From Parvimonas sp035282405 (GTDB lineage Bacteria; Bacillota; Clostridia; Tissierellales; Peptoniphilaceae), in contig NZ_JAYKBP010000001.1 of the NCBI RefSeq assembly GCF_035282405.1, positions 496,001 to 560,000 on the forward strand: 64,000 nt of DNA, in the 5' to 3' direction. The notes under the pieces were generated by a model. That model was not told the DNA's origin, did no database searches, and worked only from the letters and a program-made list of their open reading frames with translations. Shown here one piece after another: positions 24,855 to 32,723 of this stretch. Position 1 is the first letter of the stretch, and every line of letters begins with the position of its first letter. The position numbers were made by a program, and so were the translations under genes.

Positions 24855-25913
24855 ATGAAGTATTTTAGAAAAACTCTTGCCATTGATTTTGGAACATCAA
24901 AGGTAGTAACTTTCGTAGAAAATAAAGGTATCGTAGTTAATGAACCATCAGTCGTTACTATGGATACATATAAAAATAAAATTTTAAATTATGGAGAAAC
25001 CGCAAAAAAATTATTAGGACGTATTCCGGGAAATGTAGTTGCAAAAAGACCTGTTGTTGGAGGAAATATTGTAGATTTTAATGCAACAGAAGCTATTATA
25101 AAAAGAGCTATAAAAAAATCTGTTGGAAATAATTTTTTCAGACCGAATGTTTTAGTTTGTATTGCGAGTGAATTGACACAAGTACAAAAAAGAGCTATAA
25201 CTCAAGCAGTAAAACTTGCTGGTGCAAACAATGTTGTTCTCTTAGAACAAACAATAACTGCTGCCATTGGTTGTGGTGTAAATGTAAACGATCCATCAGG
25301 TACTATGGTTGTAGATATTGGAGCTGGAAAGACAGATATTTCTGTAATTTCAAATGGAGAAATAATTATTGCCAAAAGTATGAGTGTCGGTGGAAATACA
25401 ATTGATCAAGCAATTGCAGATTTCATTCGTACGAGATATAATATGTTGATTGGAGAAAATACAGCAGAAATTATTAAATTATCAGTTGCAAGAGCATATC
25501 CAACAAATGAAGGCTCAATGTATGAAATTAAAGGAAGAAATGTTATGAATGGTCTTCCAATGCATATTTTTGTAAATGATTCAGATATTTCTCATGCAAT
25601 TGGAATGACTTTAAATAAAATTTTAAATGCAATAACTGAAACTTTGGAAAAAACTCCACCTGAATTAATCGCTGATATTTCTGAAAAGGGATTAATTCTA
25701 ACTGGAGGTTCATCATTAATTCCTGGACTTGTTGAATTAATAACAGATAGAACACATTTAGAGGTTTTAAATCCAGAAAATCCTGAATTAATGGTAATAA
25801 AAGGAGCAGGAAAATTTTTGAAAAATGTTGATTTTTCAAATGATGAAATAGAATATTTAGACGAATTAAAGCGCCATGTTTTAGAACAAAAAGAACAATT
25901 AAGAAAGAGATAA
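24855..25913 (+). CDS. mreB: MreB/Mbl-family actin-like protein
   Basis: 352 residues of the actin superfamily. Phosphate 1 loop DFGTSKVVTF, phosphate 2 VVDIGAGKTDISVIS, adenosine loop LILTGGSSLIPGL, and the MreB-typical EPSVV and VGGNTIDQAIADFI. The protein polymerises under the membrane to direct wall synthesis. No mreC, mreD or rodA nearby, so it is a solo paralogue such as Mbl/MreBH. AGGGGA ribosome binding site 7 bp before ATG. Followed at once by a radical SAM gene. Confidence 0.92.
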   Translation: MKYFRKTLAIDFGTSKVVTFVENKGIVVNEPSVVTMDTYKNKILNYGETAKKLLGRIPGNVVAKRPVVGGNIVDFNATEAIIKRAIKKSVGNNFFRPNVLVCIASELTQVQKRAITQAVKLAGANNVVLLEQTITAAIGCGVNVNDPSGTMVVDIGAGKTDISVISNGEIIIAKSMSVGGNTIDQAIADFIRTRYNMLIGENTAEIIKLSVARAYPTNEGSMYEIKGRNVMNGLPMHIFVNDSDISHAIGMTLNKILNAITETLEKTPPELIADISEKGLILTGGSSLIPGLVELITDRTHLEVLNPENPELMVIKGAGKFLKNVDFSNDEIEYLDELKRHVLEQKEQLRKR

Positions 25914-25914
25914 T

Positions 25915-26832
25915 ATGCAAAGATATAATGATTTAAGTTCTTATCTAAAGGAAAAATTCGGTTCAAAACTTTTAAAACTCTCCATTGATGGAGGGTTTTC
26001 TTGTCCAAATAGACAAAACGGAAAAAGTGGTTGTAAATTTTGCTCCGAAAGTGGAAGTGGAGAATTTACAACTAAAAGAAAGTCAATTACCGAACAATTA
26101 AATGCTCAAATAGATTTTTTAAAAGAAAAAGATAAAAACAATGGTTATATAGCCTACTTCCAAAGCTATACAAATACATTTTTGCCTATAGAAGAACTTA
26201 AGAAAATGTACTATGAGGCAATAAATTTCCCAAATGTAAAAGTGCTATCTATTGCTACAAGAGCAGACTGTTTCAATGAAAAAATTTATAATTTGCTTGC
26301 AGAACTGAATAAAAAAATTGAAGTATGGATTGAACTTGGATTACAAAGCTCAAATGAAAATACAAGAAATAATATGAATATCAGTTATAGTACAGAAACT
26401 TTTGAAAATTGTGTAAAAAAATTAAAAGAATTAAATATAAAAACTATCTTTCATATAATTTTTGGCCTTCCAAATGAAACAAAAAAAGATTATAAAAATA
26501 CTATTGATTATGTAAATACTCAAAAACCTTGGGGAATTAAAATTCACAGTCTTTATATTCAGAACGATTGTGAACTATATGAAGAATATTTAAAAAATAA
26601 TTTCAAAGTCATAACTTTGGATGCATATATAAATGCTTTAATTATGGCAATTGAAAATTTAGACAAGGACATAATTATTCATAGACTCACAGGAGATGGT
26701 GACAAAGAAAAACTTGTTGCTCCCCTTTGGTCAAAAGATAAAATTAAAACAATTGGAGAAATTAGTAAAATTCTAAAACAAAAAAATTCATATCAAGGAA
26801 TAAACTACAAAAAGGACAAAGGAGCTTTATAA
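25915..26832 (+). CDS. Radical SAM protein, TIGR01212/YhcC family
   Basis: 305 residues. The 4Fe-4S cluster motif is CPNRQNGKSGCKFCS, a long-spacing Cys pattern typical of this family rather than CxxxCxxC; further blocks are YFQSYTNTF, VLSIATRADCF, VWIELGLQSSNENTRNNMN and FHIIFGLPNETKKDY. Related to Elp3-type enzymes but without the acetyltransferase; function not established. ATG lies one base after the mreB stop, so it is cotranscribed. Ends in a terminator overlapping its stop. Confidence 0.92.
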   Translation: MQRYNDLSSYLKEKFGSKLLKLSIDGGFSCPNRQNGKSGCKFCSESGSGEFTTKRKSITEQLNAQIDFLKEKDKNNGYIAYFQSYTNTFLPIEELKKMYYEAINFPNVKVLSIATRADCFNEKIYNLLAELNKKIEVWIELGLQSSNENTRNNMNISYSTETFENCVKKLKELNIKTIFHIIFGLPNETKKDYKNTIDYVNTQKPWGIKIHSLYIQNDCELYEEYLKNNFKVITLDAYINALIMAIENLDKDIIIHRLTGDGDKEKLVAPLWSKDKIKTIGEISKILKQKNSYQGINYKKDKGAL

Positions 26833-26843
26833 AAAGCTCCTTT
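26818..26843. terminator. Terminator after the radical SAM gene (usable on both strands)
   Basis: Stem AAAGGAGCTTT/AAAGCTCCTTT (26818-26843) with a 4-base loop, containing the stop codon. It can also end the convergent GNAT transcript. Confidence 0.8.
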
Positions 26844-26887
26844 AACATTTCTCTATTAAATTAATTATCTATAAAAACTTTGAAAAT

Positions 26888-27367
26888 CTAATACAGTCTA
26901 AACAATTTCATACCCCATTCATCAATTCCATTTTCTACAAATCCTATTTTTTTCCAAAATCTAATTGAATTTTCTTTCATTGAATTTAAAACATAATGTG
27001 TTGCTCCAAGTGGTTTTGTATATTTTTCTAACTTCTTAAAACATTCCAAACCTTTTAATTTATTTCTAAATTCAGGATATATCCAAAAATCCATTATAAA
27101 ACATTCTCTAAAATATTTTCCATCTTCATTAGTATAAATCGTAAATTGAACAGCACCAATTTCTACATCATTTTCGAAAAAATAAGCAATATAATGTCTA
27201 TCCTTATCAACAATCATACGATTTTCTAAAAAATCTCTGTACTCGCTACTTAAAAAGTATTCTATATCTTCCTTATCTGTAATAATTTCATCTTCAATTA
27301 AATACTTAATATGTTTCTCCCAAAACAAATTAATATCCTTAGCCGAAATTTCTTTTATATATATCAT
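26888..27367 (-). CDS. GNAT-family N-acetyltransferase
   Basis: 159 residues. GNAT fold with YIAYFFENDVEIGAVQF (beta 2-4), IMDFWIYPEFRNKLKGLECF in place of the acetyl-CoA loop and a final THYVLNSMKENSIRFWKKIGF. The loop lacks the canonical Q/RxxGxG/A, so cofactor binding may be altered. Substrate unknown. Lies 16 bp after the DUF2087 gene. Confidence 0.82.
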   Translation of the reverse strand: MIYIKEISAKDINLFWEKHIKYLIEDEIITDKEDIEYFLSSEYRDFLENRMIVDKDRHYIAYFFENDVEIGAVQFTIYTNEDGKYFRECFIMDFWIYPEFRNKLKGLECFKKLEKYTKPLGATHYVLNSMKENSIRFWKKIGFVENGIDEWGMKLFRLY

Positions 27368-27383
27368 ATCTCTCCTACTAAAT

Positions 27384-27647
27384 TCAATCTAATACCGACT
27401 TATCAAAGAAATACTCACTTCCATCATCAGTCCTTTTTAAAAGTTTAAAATCAACCATAGATCTTCTCAAATAACAATAATCTACATAATATTTCTTTAA
27501 AATTTCATTAATTTCTTTTTCTTTATATTTTCTCTCATCAAAACAAATAGAAGCTAAATAAACAAAAAGTTCATATTTATCTTGCTGTTTTTTTGGCATA
27601 TTTAAAATCTTACCGTCTTTTATCCATTTATCTTTATTAAATTCCAT
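27384..27647 (-). CDS. DUF2087 family protein
   Basis: 87 residues from the ATG at 27645-27647, preceded by GGAGA at 7 bp. The sequence IDGxI-type opening, MPKKQQDKYELFVYLAS, FDERKYKEKEINEIL and YCYLRRSMVDFKLLKR are typical of DUF2087, a winged-helix-like domain often fused to or next to transcription regulators and GNAT proteins. Probably a small DNA-binding or partner protein of the GNAT gene that follows it. Upstream in-frame codons lack a ribosome binding site. Confidence 0.85.
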   Translation of the reverse strand: MEFNKDKWIKDGKILNMPKKQQDKYELFVYLASICFDERKYKEKEINEILKKYYVDYCYLRRSMVDFKLLKRTDDGSEYFFDKSVLD

Positions 27648-27950
27648 AAATTTTCTCCAAAACAATTTATTAATTACTATAAATCTTACATTTTAGAAAT
27701 ATTGGCAACTAACTGTTCCAAATATAAAAACAAAAACAGGAAAATTTACAATTTATCACTCCTATTGATACTTTTTAAGGACTTTTAATCAAAATTATCT
27801 TTTTTTCATTCAGTTTTCTCCACAACTCCATAAGCATTATTCTGTCAGCTTATTATATTGTTTCAGTTTCATTTTTATTGAAGTATCCGATATTTTCTTT
27901 TCTATTGAAGATATTATTTAATTGTTAAAGTGCGACAAACTGGGATTTAC
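27648..27950. other. Intergenic stretch, possibly decayed coding sequence
   Basis: No intact gene. On the minus strand short open fragments with protein-like composition (for example a run reading LMELWRKLNEKK near 27830-27790) are broken by stops, suggesting an eroded gene 3' of the GNAT gene. The promoter of DUF2087-GNAT must lie at its left end, but I see no good -35/-10 pair. Confidence 0.4.
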
Positions 27951-28388
27951 TCATTCAAAAATTTTAATAAATCTCTTTTGAGTCTTATCACATACATATC
28001 CAATTTTTTCATAGAATTTATGTGCCCCTGTTCTTGATTCTCCTGAATTTAACCTAATAAACTTAATTAATTTTTGTTGAGAGTCCATTTCTAAATGATT
28101 GATCAATTTTTTGCCAATACATCTCCCTTGAAACTCTGGTAAAACAGCTAATCCTAGAATATTTAATCCGCAATCCGAATAAAGACTCTCATATATTTCA
28201 GCATGTATAAAGCCAACTACTTTATGTGAATCCTCATCCTCATAAACATAAATCAAATGATGATTTTTATCATTCGATAGTTTGGCAATTTGCTTCTCCA
28301 CTAACTTAGTAGAAACAATATATCCTAAAGAAACATCACATATTTCTCGTATAGATTTAGCATCTTCTTTTTTTATGTTTCTAATCAT
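27951..28388 (-). CDS. GNAT-family N-acetyltransferase (RimI-like)
   Basis: 145 residues. I start at the ATG 28386-28388 (MIRNIKKEDAKSIREI): GGAG lies 7 bp upstream; ten codons of open frame further up include no better site. Acetyl-CoA loop in ILGLAVLPEFQGRCIGKKL (Q/RxxGxG/A type), then LNSGESRTGAHKFYEKIGY. Substrate unknown. Its promoter, ribosome binding region and the terminator before it lie in a direct repeat shared with the methyltransferase gene upstream. Confidence 0.9.
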   Translation of the reverse strand: MIRNIKKEDAKSIREICDVSLGYIVSTKLVEKQIAKLSNDKNHHLIYVYEDEDSHKVVGFIHAEIYESLYSDCGLNILGLAVLPEFQGRCIGKKLINHLEMDSQQKLIKFIRLNSGESRTGAHKFYEKIGYVCDKTQKRFIKIFE

Positions 28389-28433
28389 TTCATTACTCCA
28401 CAAATTCAAATTTGTCAATTTCTCGTTCTTTCG

Positions 28434-28462
28434 ATTATATCACATTTCTCATTTTTTGTCAT
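28434..28462 (-). promoter_or_regulatory. Promoter of the GNAT gene, inside repeat copy A
   Basis: Minus strand: -35 ATGACA (28457-28462), 17-bp spacer, -10 TATAAT (28434-28439). The same element, with -35 AAGACA, is in copy B. Confidence 0.7.
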
Positions 28463-28631
28463 TTATTCAACCTAAATATTTATTTTTATAACTATGTTTT
28501 TTAATCCAACATAAAATAGTACAAGATTTTTAAGGCTTTTTTCTCTTTTAACTTATTTTATCCTTAAATAGTTCATCATCTTGAATCATTTCCTTACCTT
28601 TACTAATTTTTGATTAAGATAATTTTCTTAT

Positions 28632-28660
28632 AAAAAAAGATTGAAGACTAGTCCTCAATC
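28632..28660 (-). terminator. Duplicated rsmB terminator (copy A)
   Basis: Stem GATTGAGGA/GTCTTCAATC-type hairpin at 28639-28660 with U7 on the minus strand; same as the one at 29962-29990 with one base changed. Here it would end the methyltransferase transcript. Confidence 0.75.
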
Positions 28661-28662
28661 CC

Positions 28663-28770
28663 TTAATTCTCTTTAATAAATTTTATTATAAAAAATCCAT
28701 TATATTTTTGCTTTTCTGGTAATAATTTTACAAATTTCTCTGATTTACCCAAAATTTCCACTTCTTCTCT
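28663..28770 (-). pseudogene. Duplicated 3' fragment of rsmB
   Basis: In the rsmB frame the fragment encodes a variant of the last 35 or so residues of RsmB (ending GFFIIKFIKEN, then TAA at 28663-28665). It has no start and is cut off near 28770-28790, where similarity to rsmB stops. Most likely a by-product of the duplication. Confidence 0.75.
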
Positions 28771-28889
28771 TTTACTAAAAGAACTTTTGTAATTATTATT
28801 TAATAGTTTTATTTCGACAAACTGAAATTTAGATTTTAACCCTTACGAAAAATAAAACGGGCTATTCTCCTGAAGTATGTTCTATAATA

Positions 28890-29654
28890 TTATAGTTTAA
28901 TGCAAAGTGTAGCTATATAGTCATTTCCATAACGTGATAATCTATTTCTTTTGTCACAAGACTCATAAAAATCTATCATAGCGAGACCATTTTTAAGTTG
29001 TCCTCTAATCTGAGTTTCTAAGGTATGGCTAAATTCATATCCATATTCTGGATTTATGGTTATCTTGCCTTCCTCTTCAAGCTCTTTTGAATTAAAAGGT
29101 ATTGAAAACTTTAAAAATAATTCCTCATCGGGTTTGTCCCATACAATGTCAGCATCATACATGTATATCCAAGGATTCATAAATCCGACCATTAACAATC
29201 CACCCTTTTTCAATACTCGAGAGGCCTCTTTATATATGTTTTCTAAATCTTCTACATATACATTTGAAACCGGATTAAAAATAATATCAAAAGTTTCATT
29301 TTCAAACGGAAATGGTTTTGTCATATCGCCTTGAACTGTGTTGATTTTTAAGCCTTCTCTTTTAGCAACCATATCATCTCTTTGTAATTGTGATTTAGAA
29401 AAATCCATTATAGTTACATCATAACCTTTTATAGCAAAAACTGGTCCTTGCTGTCCACCACCACAAGCTAAACCTAATAGCTTTTTTCCGTTTGCTTTTT
29501 CAAACCATTCTTTTGGAACTTTTTTCCCAACAGTTAATGCAACAGAAATTGGATTTTTTCTAACTTCTTCTAATTCTTCATGTGTCAATGGCTCAGTATA
29601 GTCATTTTTTACATTATTCCATCTATCTTCATTTAATTTTATATAATTGTTCAT
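28890..29654 (-). CDS. Class I SAM-dependent methyltransferase
   Basis: 254 residues. SAM-binding motif I is KKLLGLACGGGQQGPVFAIK, motif II VTIMDFSKSQLQ, motif III FDIIFNPVSNVYVEDLENIY, then VLKKGGLLMVGFMNP. Resembles small-molecule methyltransferases of the UbiE/Tam type; target unknown. Ribosome binding site GAGGAG, 8 bp before ATG. It is placed between the two copies of the 28402/29725 repeat, with its own promoter in copy B, so it looks like an insertion downstream of rsmB. Confidence 0.9.
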   Translation of the reverse strand: MNNYIKLNEDRWNNVKNDYTEPLTHEELEEVRKNPISVALTVGKKVPKEWFEKANGKKLLGLACGGGQQGPVFAIKGYDVTIMDFSKSQLQRDDMVAKREGLKINTVQGDMTKPFPFENETFDIIFNPVSNVYVEDLENIYKEASRVLKKGGLLMVGFMNPWIYMYDADIVWDKPDEELFLKFSIPFNSKELEEEGKITINPEYGYEFSHTLETQIRGQLKNGLAMIDFYESCDKRNRLSRYGNDYIATLCIKL

Positions 29655-29762
29655 CTTATAATCTCCTCGTAATTTTATATTATTTCGATTTAAGTTGAAT
29701 ATGTTGCCATTACATTTTTCTCGCCTTTACAAATTCCAATTTGTCAATTTCTCGTCCATCTC

Positions 29763-29791
29763 ATTATATCACTTTTTCCACATTTTGTCTT
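29763..29791 (-). promoter_or_regulatory. Promoter of the methyltransferase gene, inside repeat copy B
   Basis: Minus strand: -35 AAGACA (29786-29791), 17-bp spacer, -10 TATAAT (29763-29768); about 110 bases before the ATG. Confidence 0.65.
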
Positions 29792-29961
29792 TTACTCAAG
29801 CTAAATATTCATTTTTCTAACTGTATTTTTTTAATCCACTATAAAATAGTACAAGATTTTTAAGTTTTTTTCTTTTTTAACTTATTTTATCCTTAAATAG
29901 TTTATCATCTTGAGCCATTTCCTTCCGCTTTACTAATTTTTGATTAAGACAATTTTCTTAT

Positions 29962-29990
29962 AAAAAAAGATTGAAGACTAATCCTCAATC
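29962..29990 (-). terminator. rsmB operon terminator (copy B)
   Basis: Hairpin at 29969-29990 (GATTGA...TCAATC) followed by U7 on the minus strand, three bases after the rsmB stop. It ends the eight-gene operon starting at yicC. Confidence 0.85.
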
Positions 29991-29992
29991 CC

Positions 29993-31297
29993 TTAATTCT
30001 CTTTAATAAATTTTATTATAAAAAATCCATTATGTTTATGTTTTTCAGGTAATAATTTTATAAATTTTTCTGATTTACCAAAAAATTCAACTTCTTTTAT
30101 TTTTAAATTTTTATGTTTTTCTAAAAAATATTTGACATTTTCTTCATTTTCACATTTCAAAACAGAGCAAGTGCTGTAAACTATCCCTCCTTTATCTTTT
30201 AGATATTCTACTGCATTATCAAAAATTTTTCTCTGTAATTCAATTATTTCATCAATAGTTTCTTGACTTCTGAATAATTTTATTTCAGGTTTTCTATCCA
30301 TAACTCCAATTCCTGAACAAATTACATCACAGAGTATATAGTTAAATTGTTCTTTATATTCCTCTTTGTAAATTGAAGCGTCAAAATTTAGTAATTTTAC
30401 ATTTTTTATATTAAGTCTTTTACAATTTTCTTCTATCTTTTTTAATTTACTTTTTACAATATCGTTCGCAAAGATTTCTCCACTATTTTTCATCTGAAAA
30501 GCTATATGACAAGTTTTTCCACCCGGTGCGGAACAAATATCTAAAACTTTTGAATTTTCTTTTGGAGCTAAAACTTCTCCCGTTAAAATACTTCCAACAT
30601 CTTGAACCGTAAAATCTCCTATTTTAAAACTTTCAGTCTCCAATATATTAGTAGGATTTTCTACAAAATAAGTAAGTTTTGAAATTTCAGATTTTTTAAG
30701 CTTATATCCGTCTTTTTCCAAATCCTTAACAACTTTTTCTTCCATTCTTTCAAAAGATGAAATTCTTATTGCAAAATGAGGTTTGAACATTGAATTTTCA
30801 AGAATTTTTATAGTTTCTTCCCTGCCATAATCTGCAAGTAAATTTTTTACAATATCCATATTTGCAGAGTATTTTATAGAGATAGCTTCCTCTACATCGT
30901 CAGCTTCAATCTTCATAAAGTCTTCTTTATTTCTCAAAAAATTTCTTAAAGATCCATTAACAAAAGAGGAAAATTTTTTAAGTTTAAAAACTTTTGTAAG
31001 ATTAACAGCCTCATTTATTATTGCAAATTCAGGAATTTTATCCATAAAAATAATCTGATAGATAGAAATTCTTAGAATATTTAAAATATACGGATTGAAC
31101 TTTTTAATTCTTAATTTACAGAGCTTTTTGATTATATAATCAAGATAAATTCTGTTTTCCAAAGTGCCATATACAATTTCTCTTAAAAATTTGCTATCTA
31201 AATCAGAAATATTTTTTGTTTTTTTATTTAATAAATTTGTTGAATTTGAATTTTCATCTTTGATTTCACAAAGAATTTCAACTGCAAGTTTTCTCAT
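29993..31297 (-). CDS. rsmB: 16S rRNA m5C967 methyltransferase RsmB
   Basis: 434 residues: N-terminal NusB-like RNA-binding domain (about 1-135) and a C-terminal methyltransferase with SAM motif ICSAPGGKTCHIA, catalytic Cys in YSTCSV and the second Cys in DVICSGIGVMDRKPEI. The usual APC reads VIC here, so the Pro before the motif IV Cys is replaced by Ile. ATG overlaps the fmt stop by one base. Last gene of the operon; its final 100 bp are duplicated downstream. Confidence 0.96.
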   Translation of the reverse strand: MRKLAVEILCEIKDENSNSTNLLNKKTKNISDLDSKFLREIVYGTLENRIYLDYIIKKLCKLRIKKFNPYILNILRISIYQIIFMDKIPEFAIINEAVNLTKVFKLKKFSSFVNGSLRNFLRNKEDFMKIEADDVEEAISIKYSANMDIVKNLLADYGREETIKILENSMFKPHFAIRISSFERMEEKVVKDLEKDGYKLKKSEISKLTYFVENPTNILETESFKIGDFTVQDVGSILTGEVLAPKENSKVLDICSAPGGKTCHIAFQMKNSGEIFANDIVKSKLKKIEENCKRLNIKNVKLLNFDASIYKEEYKEQFNYILCDVICSGIGVMDRKPEIKLFRSQETIDEIIELQRKIFDNAVEYLKDKGGIVYSTCSVLKCENEENVKYFLEKHKNLKIKEVEFFGKSEKFIKLLPEKHKHNGFFIIKFIKEN

Positions 31298-32220
31298 TAT
31301 TTTAAAATTTCTCCAACTTTTATAGAATTACCACAAAGATAGTCTTTAACCAAAACTCTTTTTTTACCTGAAAATTGAATTTCTAAAAGTTTTATACTTC
31401 CGTCTATAGTTTTAACAAAAATTCCATCATCTGAAACTTTAAAAATTGTTCCTACAATTTCATTCGGGTTTTCTTTTGAAATTTCAGCTCTATGAATTTT
31501 TATGTTTTCTCCCATATATTCACAAAACGTACTTGGCCAATTATAAAAACCTCTTACTTTGTTGAAAATATTTCTTGAAGTATCATTAAAATTAAGTTTT
31601 CCCATTTCCTTTTTAATCATTGGAGCATAGGAAAAAATATCTCCCTGTTTAACTCTATTTTCATATTTATTTTCAAAGTCATTGATAGTTTTAACAATCA
31701 ATTTTGAACCCATTTTTGAAAGTCTTTCATAAAGAGTTTCAGCATTATCCGACTCTAAAATTTCTGTTTCTTCAATATCCAAAACATCTCCCGTATCAAG
31801 CCCAACATCTATTGACATAATGCTTACACCCGTTTTTTCTAGTCCATTTACAATAGCCCAATTTATTGGCGCAGAACCTCTAAGTTCCGGTAAAATTGAA
31901 GCATGAATATTTAAAATTCTACCTTTCATAAAGTCGATTAACCTTTTGTCAATTATCTGTCCAAATGCAACTACAACAATAAAATCAGGGTTTATTTCTT
32001 TTACGAATTCAAAAAATACATCACTCTTTACACTATCAGGAGTTACAACTTCAAGTCCAAGCTCCAATGCTCTTTGCTTTACGGGAGTTGGTAATAATTT
32101 TTTTCTATTTCTAAGTTTATCTTTTTGAGAAACAACTAAAGAAACTTCAAAATTTTCATTCAAAGTTTCTAAAGGTGGGACTGCGAAATCCGGAGTTCCC
32201 ATAAAAATTATTTTTTTCAT
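31297..32220 (-). CDS. fmt: Methionyl-tRNA formyltransferase
   Basis: Formylates initiator Met-tRNA. 307 residues, with IIFMGTPDFAVPPLETL at the start, the catalytic Asn/His/Asp set in ILNIHASILPELRGSAPINWAI and MSIDVGLDTGDVL. Normal length. Shares one base with both neighbours (def upstream, rsmB downstream), so it is translationally coupled. Confidence 0.98.
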   Translation of the reverse strand: MKKIIFMGTPDFAVPPLETLNENFEVSLVVSQKDKLRNRKKLLPTPVKQRALELGLEVVTPDSVKSDVFFEFVKEINPDFIVVVAFGQIIDKRLIDFMKGRILNIHASILPELRGSAPINWAIVNGLEKTGVSIMSIDVGLDTGDVLDIEETEILESDNAETLYERLSKMGSKLIVKTINDFENKYENRVKQGDIFSYAPMIKKEMGKLNFNDTSRNIFNKVRGFYNWPSTFCEYMGENIKIHRAEISKENPNEIVGTIFKVSDDGIFVKTIDGSIKLLEIQFSGKKRVLVKDYLCGNSIKVGEILK

Positions 32221-32714
32221 TATTCTGCCTCACCATAATACAATTTTTCATACATTTCAGCTTCTTCTCCTTCTAAAGCTAAATCTGTAAATAAAATTCC
32301 ATTTAAGTGATCTATTTCGTGACAAATGCAAACGGCTAAAAGTCCTGTTGCATCTATAATTTGTTCATTTTCATCTACATCCGTATATTTGAATTTTACT
32401 TTTTCAGGTCTTTTTACAAAACCTCTAACATCAGGAATTGAAAGACAGCCTTCAGGTCCAACTTGTTCTCCGGAACTTTCTAAAATTTCAGGATTTATCA
32501 TTTTAATTAATCCATGTTCATCTCCAACATCAATTGTTACAAGTCTTTTTAAAATTCCAATTTGAGGACATGCAAGTCCAACTCCGTCTGAATTATACAT
32601 TGTTTCTGCCATATCTTCAAGCAGATTTTTTATTTTATCGTCAATAACTTCAACTTTCCTTGCCTTTTTTCTAAGAACAGGATCGTCGTCAATTCTAATA
32701 TTTCTTAATGCCAT
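32220..32714 (-). CDS. def: Peptide deformylase
   Basis: Removes the formyl group from nascent proteins. 164 residues with the three metal-binding motifs GVGLACPQIG (GxGxAAxQxG with Ala to Cys), EGCLSIP and CHEIDHLNG. The order priA-def-fmt-rsmB is standard in Firmicutes. 9 bp after priA. Confidence 0.98.
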   Translation of the reverse strand: MALRNIRIDDDPVLRKKARKVEVIDDKIKNLLEDMAETMYNSDGVGLACPQIGILKRLVTIDVGDEHGLIKMINPEILESSGEQVGPEGCLSIPDVRGFVKRPEKVKFKYTDVDENEQIIDATGLLAVCICHEIDHLNGILFTDLALEGEEAEMYEKLYYGEAE

Positions 32715-32723
32715 TTTACCTCC

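Larger units (their letters stand above)
28402..28790. repeat. Direct repeat copy A (rsmB tail, terminator, promoter)
   Basis: About 390 bp matching 29725-30095 at an offset of 1330 bp, with scattered substitutions and small indels (roughly 85-90% by eye). It contains, in minus-strand order, the last codons of rsmB, the rsmB terminator and a sigma-A promoter, and ends just before the ribosome binding site of the GNAT gene. Confidence 0.85.
29725..30095. repeat. Direct repeat copy B (original rsmB end)
   Basis: The partner of 28402-28790. It spans the genuine 3' end of rsmB (29993-30095), its terminator and the promoter of the methyltransferase gene. Confidence 0.85.

Noticed and set aside
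25543..26008. Minus-strand frames over mreB
   Set aside because: Shadows of the clearly identified actin-like gene.
28402..30095. Insertion sequence or integron-type element at the direct repeat
   Set aside because: No transposase, terminal inverted repeats or attC-like structure; the repeat is explained by a duplicated rsmB end.
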